In this document: positions 31,901-40,600 of the stretch, in pieces
How the letters are laid out: the number at the start of each line of letters is the position of its first letter
Position numbering within the stretch: position 1 is the first letter of the stretch
IMG/VR virus record: IMGVR_UViG_3300012936_000026
Span: 1-47,190 of that record
DNA length: 47,190 nucleotides
Direction: 5' to 3' (one strand)
Source: a virus
The notes under the pieces: generated by a model
Seen by the model: only the letters and a program-made list of their open reading frames with translations
Databases searched by the model: none
What the model was told of the DNA's origin: nothing
Position numbers and translations under genes: made by a program

Positions 31901-34900
31901 CTGCAAGGTATCCTATGTGTGAGTAATATGTAAACACTGACACAAGTTCAGCTCTACCATTGTTTAAAATGTGTGCGCCAATACCATCTGATATAACCTG
32001 TGTAAAGTCGTTACTAACAATCGAATCATTACCGCCATCATGTAACGCACCGTCAATTCTTTGACCTGTTGCAGCATTACCGAATGTAGTTAAGTTTTGA
32101 ACATACGGTGATCTTGTTAAAATCCATACACGTTGATCTGCTGGTCCCCAACCTGGATCTAGTGAAGCATATGCACCTGCTGTAGGTCTACTTGTGCCAA
32201 AAGCGTTTGCAGGTCCTAAGTCGCCATCTAGTCCGTCAAGTGTTTGTAACCTTAGTCCTGTTGCATTACGTAGGTAATACATATCTTCTTCTTTAGAACC
32301 AATTACTGCATTTACATAGTATCTTGCACTAAATTTAGATCTATAGTTTGCTGGAATAATTATTTCAACACTGTCTGTATAATCTCTTGTGTAGTCTTTA
32401 GGATATACTAGATCCCATTTCATTCCATCTACAATTTCTCTTACATCTCTAGCACATGCACTATCAAATTGATTGTCATATGCACGTTTTACAATACAAT
32501 TATTATTACCAGCTGTAAGTGATTTCACACTACCAAATGGTGTTTCCGAAATTGTAAAATCATTATCTGAAACAACTTCTTTCACATAATAAGTTGTTCC
32601 TACAACAAGTCCTATGTCAGTAACTGAAGTTGTACTATCTGCTTCATCTTCAAATTTCACAGCTAATCCTTCGTACATCCAACTTGTGTTTTGCGTTCTT
32701 ACACTGTCTGCTGATGCACGTACAAATGTGTGAGCATACTGTTTATCTGCTGGTGATGATCCTATGTCTACTGTAATTGTATTAGCAGCCACTACGCTTT
32801 TGATTCTAAGCATTTTGTTGAATCCCATATCTGAAATTCTAGGATATGAAACTTCTTGGCTGTTACCGTCTGACGTACATGTAAATGTAATACTTTCTCT
32901 TTCAATTTTTACATATTGTCCTGCAGCAAAATCGTGTCCTGGAATTGTTAATACCAAATCACCTGTTGCCGGATTATAAGTTGCATTTGTTGGAGTAAAG
33001 TTTCTACCAATTGTAATTCTTTGATTTGTAACTTCTGCTTCTTCTACTCTTGACTGGTAATGTATATCTGTATATCCAGTTACTTCTTCAACTATAAATT
33101 CTTTGTTTAGTTCAAGCAATCTTGATACTGCATGATTGTTTAGTTCGGATATAACATCATTATTAGCTTCATTACTTCCGCCAAATATAATATCATTTAC
33201 CCAATTCCAGGTATAGTTTATACCTGCTTGTGCTTTTTGGTTGAAGTTAATATGCTTTATTGCTTGTGTTCTTGCAAATTCATTAGCTGCTAATGTTGCA
33301 TCTTTCTGATTGCCTGTGACCTTTTTGCTTGGCTCTCTTAAATATGAATAAGCTGCTACCATACTCGCAAAGTTTGTATCAAGCATCCAATCGTATTTGG
33401 CTGCATCAATAATGTATCCTATGTCTCTTGTACATTTTGCATGATTATAATCAAATCCACTGTAGTTTGTTTGTAAATGTTGTATAACACTTCTCACAGT
33501 GTCTTCGCTGTCACTCAAAATATCTGAGTGTGCAGTTTGATATTCTGCATCTGCCCATGTAATCGAAGGATATGTTATTGCTGATGGTAGTAAAGGTAAA
33601 ATACTATTTGCTACGCCTGAGCTCCAAGTATAAGTTCCTGTGTCAGCAGATCTTCCTACATTTACTGAAACTGTAGTAGAAGTAACTGCATCAATACGTA
33701 ATCTTGTACCAAATGCGTCTGTTGGTAGTGCTTTGTTCATTACTATACCAGCAGATGCAATTCTTATTTCTCCTCCTACTCCTAGTGTATGTGTACCAAT
33801 AGTAATTGTAAGCACACCCGAAGTTGGATTGTAAGTTGCATTTGTTGGAGTTCTAGGAGTTAATTGATCTAATACTAAATCTAATTTTCCTTCTAACTCT
33901 GTACCTTCTGTACCTGTTGCAGCAGTTCCCGGAGTAACCTGTGTTTCACTGTTTCCGCTTTGTGCTGATACTGAATTTTCTTGGACAATATCACTTACAA
34001 TAGATTTGAAATGTGTATAAGCCGCTTTGTTGTATTGTGTATCAGTACCGTCAACTCCATAAACATAAGTGAGGTCATCATCAATAAAACTGTCTGCAAT
34101 TCTCATTGTAGCTTGATTACCACCGTACAGTATGTCATATGCTAAAGCGTCTACTAAATATCCTGTGTCTCTTGCACATTTTGCTGTATCATATGTGTAA
34201 GACGGATATGTATTTGCAATGTAAGCATTAATATCTGCCGCAATAAACGTTTTGTTTGCAATAAGATTATCTTTTGCGTCAACTCTGTTTTGATCAACGC
34301 CTACAGGATTTACAAAACTAATAGCATCAACTACACCATCTCCTGGTATAGCATTAGACAATGTTCCTCTCTCAATAATATCAACAATCTCATTGTAAGC
34401 TGTAGTAATTCTTGTTGAAGCATTGCTAGAACCTGTTGCACTTGAACCATCAGTAGTAACAGAAACTTTTAATAAATCCCTTGCTTTTTCAATACCTGCT
34501 ATAGTTTGTGTTCTTTGACTTTCGTTATTGTAAGCATTGTTTCCTCTTTTGTATGCAATACCTGTGTATAATGCATTAAAGTTAGTACCTAACGCAACAT
34601 CATATGCTGTGTCGGTCATAATTTTTCTTAAATCTCTTCTGCACAAAGCACTATTGTATCTATAGGTTCCAAAGTTTTTACTAACAAAATCAATAGTTTT
34701 ATCACCAATGCTTTGTTTTTCGTTAGATAGTGTGTCTGCTGCATCACGTAGTGCAATGTCTACATTAGACACATCTGGATATGTGATACTTGCCTGTCCA
34801 GGACCGTTATCTACAATATCTATCATATCAGTAATAAGTGTGTTAATTACTGCTGACGTAGTAGCATTACTATTTTTTGCTCCTAACACTTGTGCAACTG

Positions 34901-37613
34901 TTGTTTGTTCTACAGGGTTTACTGCAATATTTTGTCCAGTTGTTTGTAAAATAGTTTTTAAATATCCATAGGCTGCTATAGTAGCCGCTTTCTCAGATGA
35001 TGCAATTTGTAATGTCCCTGATACACCGTCATAATAAGCCAAACCAGCATTTTGAGTTTGCCAGTTTCCGCCATAAGTTAAATCATAAGCTAAAGCATCA
35101 ATAATATATCCAACATCTTGTCTACATTTTGTTTTGCTGTATTTGATTGATGAATAATTAGTAGCAATATAACCAATAACTTCTTCTTGCAAAAATGCTT
35201 TGTTGGTTAAAATGTTATCTCTAGCATAACCTCTTTCTGGTGTAGCCATGTCATAAGCTGGTGTAAAGATAGCTTCTACTTTATCACCAATGCCATGGTC
35301 GATATTTCTTCTAATCACTCTTGCAAGTTTTTCAGTTGAAGATTTTTCTTTGTGGCTACCAATTGGCCAATCTGTATCCTGTGAATTTGTTAAACCAGTT
35401 TTAGTTGTTGTAACACTTTTTCCTGTAGAAATATCACCAACAATATCTGCCAAACGTGTTAAAGATGTTAAACTAAATTTAGCATCTGTTCTAGATGTTA
35501 AATCAGCGGCATCTTTCATCGGTTTTACTGTAACTGATCTTAATTCATCTCCCATTACACAACATTGTGCAGGAACCCTAATTGGAAGAACTTCTTTATA
35601 AGATCCTGTTGCAACTCTTATAAGTGTATTTTTTTCTATCCTTGCAGGAATTCCTGTATCTACTCCTGCTGTAATAGCATCAGTAATGATCTTTAATAAA
35701 GCTGTAACTTCTGCTAAAGCACCCGATTCAGCTGCTAATGATGATGCTTTGTATTGTGTTACAATAGCTGTTGAATTATCACCGTTAGTAGTTTGATAAT
35801 TTACTGCTGGATCAGTTTGTGCTAATACATTACCCATAATAGACAATGCATAATTTAAACTTGCAACAGTTTCTTCTTCTTGTCCTAAAATATAAAACTG
35901 TCCTGGCTGATTTACATAACGTAACGCTGCTTCTCTACTTTTCACATTACCGCCGTGACACAAGTCATATACTATAGCGTCAACAATGTAACCTACGTCT
36001 CTTTCACACTTTGTTTCTTGATATGTAAAAGCCGTTGTGAAAGGTGCAGTGTCGTTAGCTACTTGATAATCGGTCCACTCAACTGTTTCTCTTTGTATCC
36101 AAATTCTGTTAAGTTCTAATAACTTTCTTGCTTCAGGAAATTTTGTTCCATTTTCAACTGCTAAACATGCGTATCTAATAGTTTTCCATGGAGCTTCTAA
36201 TGTAGTTCCTCTAATAGGTGCAGGTGTATCTACCCCCGACGGACTTACATAGTAAACGTCTGGGTTTTCACCAAAGTATGTCCATTCTGGTATACCAGCA
36301 TTTGACACTCTTAACACTTGGCCATCTGTACCAATTGGAAGTCTTGTTGGTCCTGCTCCACCGTAGTATACTAAATCACCTTTAGTAGTTAATACTGATG
36401 TTTCATTACCTACAATTAAAATATTCCAATATGCACCAGTAGCATCTAAGTCTGGTCTTGAATTTTGTGCACCACCGCCAGCACCTGCTTGCGTTTCTGT
36501 GGAATAGTCATCACCTTCTGAAACATGTGATTGAATACATACATATGAATTTGTGCCATACTTAACAACGTCACCTATTACATAATACGCATCATCTAAC
36601 CATGCATTTCTCCATCTAAAGCCACTGTTTAATCTGTCCCAATATGTGGTCCAGTCTCCTGCTTCACCAGGTTCTTTGTTGTTACTGTCTGCTTTTGCAA
36701 TGTAAGTGTGTCCGCCAACTGTTACAACATCACCTGTTAAATAATCTTGTGCAGATGAATCATCACCCCATTCTCCTCTAAAGTTCATTCCTTTAGAAAA
36801 TACTTTCCAGTCACTTGTGTTATTGTAACATTTTACTCCAGTGTTTTGTCTTAATGCAATATATTGGTATCCACCATATTTTACAATGTCGCCTTTTTGG
36901 TATGTTCCGTATGGTCCCCATACATCTTCAAATTGAATTCCTTCAACAAATTCTGCCCAATTTGCTGTATCACTTGCAAATGCAGTTGAAGTGTGATAAG
37001 TTGTACAAATATATAAACTTCCACCATACTTTACAATGTCGTTTACTTTATATCTAACAGCCGTTGCCCAATCAGTTTTATACTCTACACCAGCGTTAAA
37101 TTCATCCCACTTAGATTGATCAGCTTCTAATCCGCTTGCAGCACTAGCGTTAGATGTATGAGCTGTGTTACATACATATGTTTTTCCGCCATATTTAACT
37201 AGGTCGTCAACCTTATATCTAGTGCCAACTGCCCAATCGCCTTTCCATTCTAGTCCTGATCCAAACACATCCCAGTTGGAAATATCTGCTTCTAAGCCTG
37301 CAGATGCAGATGAGTTTGAAGTGTGAACTGTGTTAGCAATATAAAGATTTGCACCGTACTTAACAATATCATTAATTATATAAGATGTACTAGTTGCCCA
37401 ATCGCCTTTCCATCTTTGCCCGTCACTTACAAGGTTCCATTTTGTAGGTGTAATATCTAAATCAGTAAAAAAGTCTACTGCACTTGTATGTCCTATCACA
37501 CAAATGTAAACTCTACCACCATATCTAATTACATCATCTCTGTAATATACAGTAGAAGAGGCCCACTCATTTTTCCAAACAAACCTAATTCTACCTAGTT
37601 TAAATTCTGCCAT
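28974..37613 (-). CDS. Giant tail-fibre-like virion protein (2879 aa)
   Basis: A single open reading frame of 2879 codons. In order: seven W-Y-GD-V-YGG-Y repeats (about 10-400); a beta-helix start, APWKTIRYACLAVENG (near 478); six CxRD-YIxDAxxYD modules (about 533, 827, 989, 1143, 1391, 1718), the first placed inside the beta-helix; a right-handed helix core with SNDFTQVISDGIGAHILNNG (about 1867-1924); and Asp-box (BNR, sialidase-like) repeats at about 2247-2504, such as SMDRGETW. The C-terminal part has TSTDQDGNFRVGELFSVEQ and the end LPLAINYMLR. The 1840-aa neighbour is a shorter paralogue. It is probably a long tail fibre. GGAG and a late promoter precede it. A catalytic sialidase function is not shown. 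Confidence 0.8.
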   Translation of the reverse strand: MAEFKLGRIRFVWKNEWASSTVYYRDDVIRYGGRVYICVIGHTSAVDFFTDLDITPTKWNLVSDGQRWKGDWATSTSYIINDIVKYGANLYIANTVHTSNSSASAGLEADISNWDVFGSGLEWKGDWAVGTRYKVDDLVKYGGKTYVCNTAHTSNASAASGLEADQSKWDEFNAGVEYKTDWATAVRYKVNDIVKYGGSLYICTTYHTSTAFASDTANWAEFVEGIQFEDVWGPYGTYQKGDIVKYGGYQYIALRQNTGVKCYNNTSDWKVFSKGMNFRGEWGDDSSAQDYLTGDVVTVGGHTYIAKADSNNKEPGEAGDWTTYWDRLNSGFRWRNAWLDDAYYVIGDVVKYGTNSYVCIQSHVSEGDDYSTETQAGAGGGAQNSRPDLDATGAYWNILIVGNETSVLTTKGDLVYYGGAGPTRLPIGTDGQVLRVSNAGIPEWTYFGENPDVYYVSPSGVDTPAPIRGTTLEAPWKTIRYACLAVENGTKFPEARKLLELNRIWIQRETVEWTDYQVANDTAPFTTAFTYQETKCERDVGYIVDAIVYDLCHGGNVKSREAALRYVNQPGQFYILGQEEETVASLNYALSIMGNVLAQTDPAVNYQTTNGDNSTAIVTQYKASSLAAESGALAEVTALLKIITDAITAGVDTGIPARIEKNTLIRVATGSYKEVLPIRVPAQCCVMGDELRSVTVKPMKDAADLTSRTDAKFSLTSLTRLADIVGDISTGKSVTTTKTGLTNSQDTDWPIGSHKEKSSTEKLARVIRRNIDHGIGDKVEAIFTPAYDMATPERGYARDNILTNKAFLQEEVIGYIATNYSSIKYSKTKCRQDVGYIIDALAYDLTYGGNWQTQNAGLAYYDGVSGTLQIASSEKAATIAAYGYLKTILQTTGQNIAVNPVEQTTVAQVLGAKNSNATTSAVINTLITDMIDIVDNGPGQASITYPDVSNVDIALRDAADTLSNEKQSIGDKTIDFVSKNFGTYRYNSALCRRDLRKIMTDTAYDVALGTNFNALYTGIAYKRGNNAYNNESQRTQTIAGIEKARDLLKVSVTTDGSSATGSSNASTRITTAYNEIVDIIERGTLSNAIPGDGVVDAISFVNPVGVDQNRVDAKDNLIANKTFIAADINAYIANTYPSYTYDTAKCARDTGYLVDALAYDILYGGNQATMRIADSFIDDDLTYVYGVDGTDTQYNKAAYTHFKSIVSDIVQENSVSAQSGNSETQVTPGTAATGTEGTELEGKLDLVLDQLTPRTPTNATYNPTSGVLTITIGTHTLGVGGEIRIASAGIVMNKALPTDAFGTRLRIDAVTSTTVSVNVGRSADTGTYTWSSGVANSILPLLPSAITYPSITWADAEYQTAHSDILSDSEDTVRSVIQHLQTNYSGFDYNHAKCTRDIGYIIDAAKYDWMLDTNFASMVAAYSYLREPSKKVTGNQKDATLAANEFARTQAIKHINFNQKAQAGINYTWNWVNDIIFGGSNEANNDVISELNNHAVSRLLELNKEFIVEEVTGYTDIHYQSRVEEAEVTNQRITIGRNFTPTNATYNPATGDLVLTIPGHDFAAGQYVKIERESITFTCTSDGNSQEVSYPRISDMGFNKMLRIKSVVAANTITVDIGSSPADKQYAHTFVRASADSVRTQNTSWMYEGLAVKFEDEADSTTSVTDIGLVVGTTYYVKEVVSDNDFTISETPFGSVKSLTAGNNNCIVKRAYDNQFDSACARDVREIVDGMKWDLVYPKDYTRDYTDSVEIIIPANYRSKFSARYYVNAVIGSKEEDMYYLRNATGLRLQTLDGLDGDLGPANAFGTSRPTAGAYASLDPGWGPADQRVWILTRSPYVQNLTTFGNAATGQRIDGALHDGGNDSIVSNDFTQVISDGIGAHILNNGRAELVSVFTYYSHIGYLAESGGRIRATNGNNSYGSFGSVAEGVDNTEVPVTAIVDNKFQFKATISKVETDGDKPIVLEYDHAGNDYTEGNIGIFGAGTGAETEVDEFRDNAVNRIRILDLDDSSGDLGGSGYTIATNTAQAGTTNSITIAATDGEPDTAYPGMRVVITGGQGVGQYGKISTYNSGAKLANVLKNDGTAGWEHLRSGTPIVAPNASSIYLIEPNCEFTAPPHSSTAQTLAATQNTTDMEYCESAAIYTNVSGTETTTNGRGARFTVYRNGMKYVPVVTVGGANYARGDTINVLGTSLGGATPANDLLLTVTSVNSTTGAVTFVDNDGIGLSGEFIAVENASATIQKSSDGATWSTQALGSFVPSGPVKVANGLINDGSSVERTSATIIIGQKGSGANQLWYSQDGHATWTAQSLPGGPVNGIPHICFGDNKFFVIFENQRHVFETGDGGATWIKHTDALATTGYTGLAYGGKRIVAVRSGTTVSAYANTNNADTWTTTTLPGTSAWVGIAHGNNTFVCIANDDNKAAYSMDRGETWIDATAPDVDGSSIVVYKQIKYAQGLFMAVGTGSSADLEAYNSVAVSPDGLNWEVRGAQGDPDGATTGFQAVAFGNPNQIGYWIAKGEGSAEDHLARIQTGVKTLGRVGVASEKVFEVRLFEPGCGYVNGAPTMTITDPGNIYDVQTTVRLGKGCLATPTFVSRGSGYEAASAELATTGNNGFADFFQNGTFMAVRRLSEKPTPGSNIVFDSIPNKVFKLVNTVTFLGTADGSYTTFLNVSPNMEPADSPPHGDPVTMRIRYSQVRLTGHDFLDIGTGGFTSTNYPGTPAIDPDPNRETTESNGGRVFFTSTDQDGNFRVGELFSVEQSTGVATLNADAFNIAGLQELTLGEVTLGGNSAAVSEFSTDPFMTANSDSVVPTQRAVKAYIEAQIGGGGASLNVNTVTAGDIFIGTNQITTVTGTTININATVNFKGGVVGLPLAINYMLR
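32400..36012 (-). repeat. Six-copy CxRD / YIIDAxxYD protein repeat in the giant fibre
   Basis: Six recurring segments in the 2879-aa protein are centred near 35947-36012, 35066-35131, 34580-34645, 34116-34185, 33370-33440 and 32400-32460. Each begins with C-x-R/Q-D (CERD, CRQD, CRRD, CARD, CTRD, CARD), runs through a hydrophobic helix like VGYIIDALAYDL, and usually ends in a GGN or similar turn. They recur at irregular spacing, so they look like copied modules inside a larger unit with Ile/Leu-rich helices. Confidence 0.7.
36414..37580 (-). repeat. Seven W..Y..GD.V.YGG..Y repeats at the fibre N-terminus
   Basis: About 400 residues made of seven units of 45-60 aa. Each has a WK(G/N)(D/E)WA start, Y-x(4)-D-x-V-x-Y-G-G-x-x-Y-x-C, and often a following HTS. 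The pattern is like small carbohydrate-binding or chitin-binding type modules (CBM5/12-like), and the 1840-aa protein has the same kind of array. Sugar binding is inferred. Confidence 0.6.
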
Positions 37614-37632
37614 TTATTTGCTCCAACTGTAA

Positions 37633-37640
37633 TATTTATC
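37633..37640 (-). promoter_or_regulatory. Late promoter (GATAAATA) for the 2879-aa fibre
   Basis: The minus strand has GATAAATA followed by 5 nt, then GTTGGAGCAAATAA and the ATG at 37613. The leader is about 14 nt and starts just before GGAG, nearly the same design as at 13680 and 5287. It lies in the 47-nt gap between the two giant fibre genes. Confidence 0.65.
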
Positions 37641-37660
37641 CATTTCCAATATCAATGCAC

Positions 37661-40600
37661 TTAATCTGTATCTTTCAAGAACAATCTCATGTACAATGGG
37701 TTTCCTGTTACTCCTGCCTCTGGTCCTGCAAAATTTGTAGTTTTTGGAAATACAATTTCAAAACCAGCTGTATGTTCAATGACGTTGTTTTCACCGCCAA
37801 GTCTTACTAGACCAGCTGTTAACTGGTTAGTTTCTATCTCTGATCCGCCTTCTGAAAGCCTAGTTGCTAAAAATGTTGTTACTGCCCTTTGCGTAGGAAC
37901 AATGTTGTTAGAATCTTCTAAAAATAACGGATCTGTTGAAAATTCTCTAACTACTGTACCTGATCCACCTAGTCTAACACCACCTAATGCTAGTTCTGAT
38001 AAGCCATCTAGGTCAAAGAAGTCTGCACTAATTGTAACAATACCTGTGCCTTGTTCAACGCTGAACAATTCGCCTGCTCTAAAGTTACCATCTTGGTCAG
38101 TACTTGTATAAAACACTCTGCCGCCGTCTGCTTCATAGGTTTCATTTTCAGGATATGTATCAAAAACATTTCCTTCTACATATAACTCAGGATAATTTGT
38201 TTGTTCAAAGTTTCCTGATCCAATGTCAAGTAAATCGTGTCCTGTAATTCTACACTGACTATATTGTTCTCTAATCGACACAGCAGTACCATGCTGTAAA
38301 TTTGCTTTGTTTTCGATCTTAGGTGAAATTCTAAATTTTGCTCTAAATGTATTACTTCCTAAACCATCATCTCCTAAAGGAGTTATTTGGACAAGCGTAT
38401 GAATTTGTAAATCATCTGGATCTTCTGTGTCTTCGTCTAGTATTCCTGTAATTGTAATTTGGGCTCCAGGTCCAGGATACCTATTTAATCCTGTGACAGT
38501 TATATCTGTACTTTCACTAGGAATAATATCTGCATATCCATCACCTGTAATTGTTACAATAGTTGTACTAGTTCTGTATCCAATACCTCTGTTAACAAAA
38601 GTTGGTTGTGCTAAAACTCCGTTACCTAATCTTACTTCAATTTGAGCATCAGTTGTTGCTTTATTATCAATAAGTTGAATTAACGGAGCTGAAGTGTAAC
38701 CACTACCTGGGTCTAAAATTTTCATATATTGTATTGTTCCGCTTGCTATCTGAGGTCTTAGGATTGCTTTTTTACCTGTTCTAACAGATGCAGCATCATT
38801 TCCTCCTCTTGCTAATAGTAACCATTCACTTGTAGTATTAGCACTTTTACCATAAGAAGCAGAACTCCATTTTACATTAAATGTTAAGTCCCTAGTAGTC
38901 CAATCAACACCGTCAACTGATGTTGCGGCTAAGGTTGTTTCACCTGTAGTTTGTCCTCCTGCATCGTCACTCATTAATCTGTTTCCTGTATCACATACAG
39001 CAAAAAATACACCGTTAGCGTATCTTATTCTATTCCAATTCATGTGTGTACTTCCATCTGAGTTTGGAAGATTACTTGATGCAATCCAATCGCTAGTAAC
39101 AGGATCGCCTAAGCAAATTACTGATTCTCCACTATCTCTAGTAATAGCAACAAATCTTCCATTACCAAAAGTAAGTCCAGTCCAGTCTCTACTTTGATCT
39201 CCTGCGGGTAATTTATCTTCTGTAACAGTCCATGTAATTGCATCAGCTGAAGTTGCAATAGCTCTGTCACTTCCTGACAAACATGTCCATTTACCGTAAC
39301 CGTAGCTTAAAGCTAACCATTGTTTTGAAGCAGAAGATCCATCATCTGCTGTGCTTGTAGGAATACTTGTTTGTGTCCAAGATGACCCATTTGTACTGTA
39401 AAATACTCTGTTGTCATCTTCACATATAATAACAAATTTACCATCAGCAAAATGTATATCTTTAAGCGGAGCTGAACTAGGTAAATTTGTTGTTACCCAT
39501 TGTTTACCTGTTCTATTGTATACAATAACATCTGTAACAGTATTTGATATTGCTACAAACACATCGTTACCATGTGCCATTGTTTTCCAAGGAGCATTAT
39601 AAGGTGTAAAAATTTGTGTCCAACTAATACCATCATCTGACCAAGCACTGTAAGTGCTTTCTGATATTGCTAGCCAACGTCCTTCGTAACCTAGTCCTGT
39701 TGCTTCTACAGTAACAATACTGTTTGTACTATCGTCACTTACTTCTGTAACTCTTACTGTACAATCGTTTGTAGGTGTAGCACCATCTAATTGATTACCT
39801 GGAATCACTGTGGTATCTCCTACAGCATATCCAACTCCGTTACTGATTAAATTTATTGTGTATGTTTTACCTGTCTTTACAACTCTTACAACGGCAGGTT
39901 CTGGTGTCAAATCAATAGTCGTGCCGCTTCCAGAACTTAATACAAGATTGTTAAATTCTTGTCTTGTTGATCCCCAAGCTGAATCACTCCACTGTTGAGG
40001 ACTGATTTCAGTGTTTGGCATTGTTCTAGAGTTAACAGTAAAAGGCGGTTCACCTACAACTACTCTAGGTTCAATTCTATATTGGGTATTTGTTGACAAA
40101 GATGATTCTATAGGTGTACCTGGAATTATATGATCCCAACCTATTGCGTCATTTGTTTCTCTGTAAATTGTTGCAACTTTGGTACTATCATCATATGATT
40201 GAATATAACCATATTGTCCTGTACCAACTCCTGACGTAAGGATAATTCTCTGTCCAACATATTCAGCTGTAGTGCCTTTATCATTACTTGCAATAGTAAT
40301 TTGTGTCGATGAACCTGTTTGTGCGTTATTACCAACATTAGTATATCTTGCACCACCAATAGTTGTACTATCTTCAGGTTCTATTAGTCTAGCTTCAAAC
40401 ATTGAATCGTCTCTGATATCATCAAAATCTACATCAATAAAGTTACCAGAACCAACAACATTTACTCCTGCTGTAGTGTATTGTTCGCCACAATTTTTAT
40501 ATTCAAAAGCTAAAATTTTATCTGTAATTTCACCTGCGAAAGCAAAAGCTACTTGAGCTTCATTATTTCTATTATCAATATTACACTCTTTTGGAACTTC

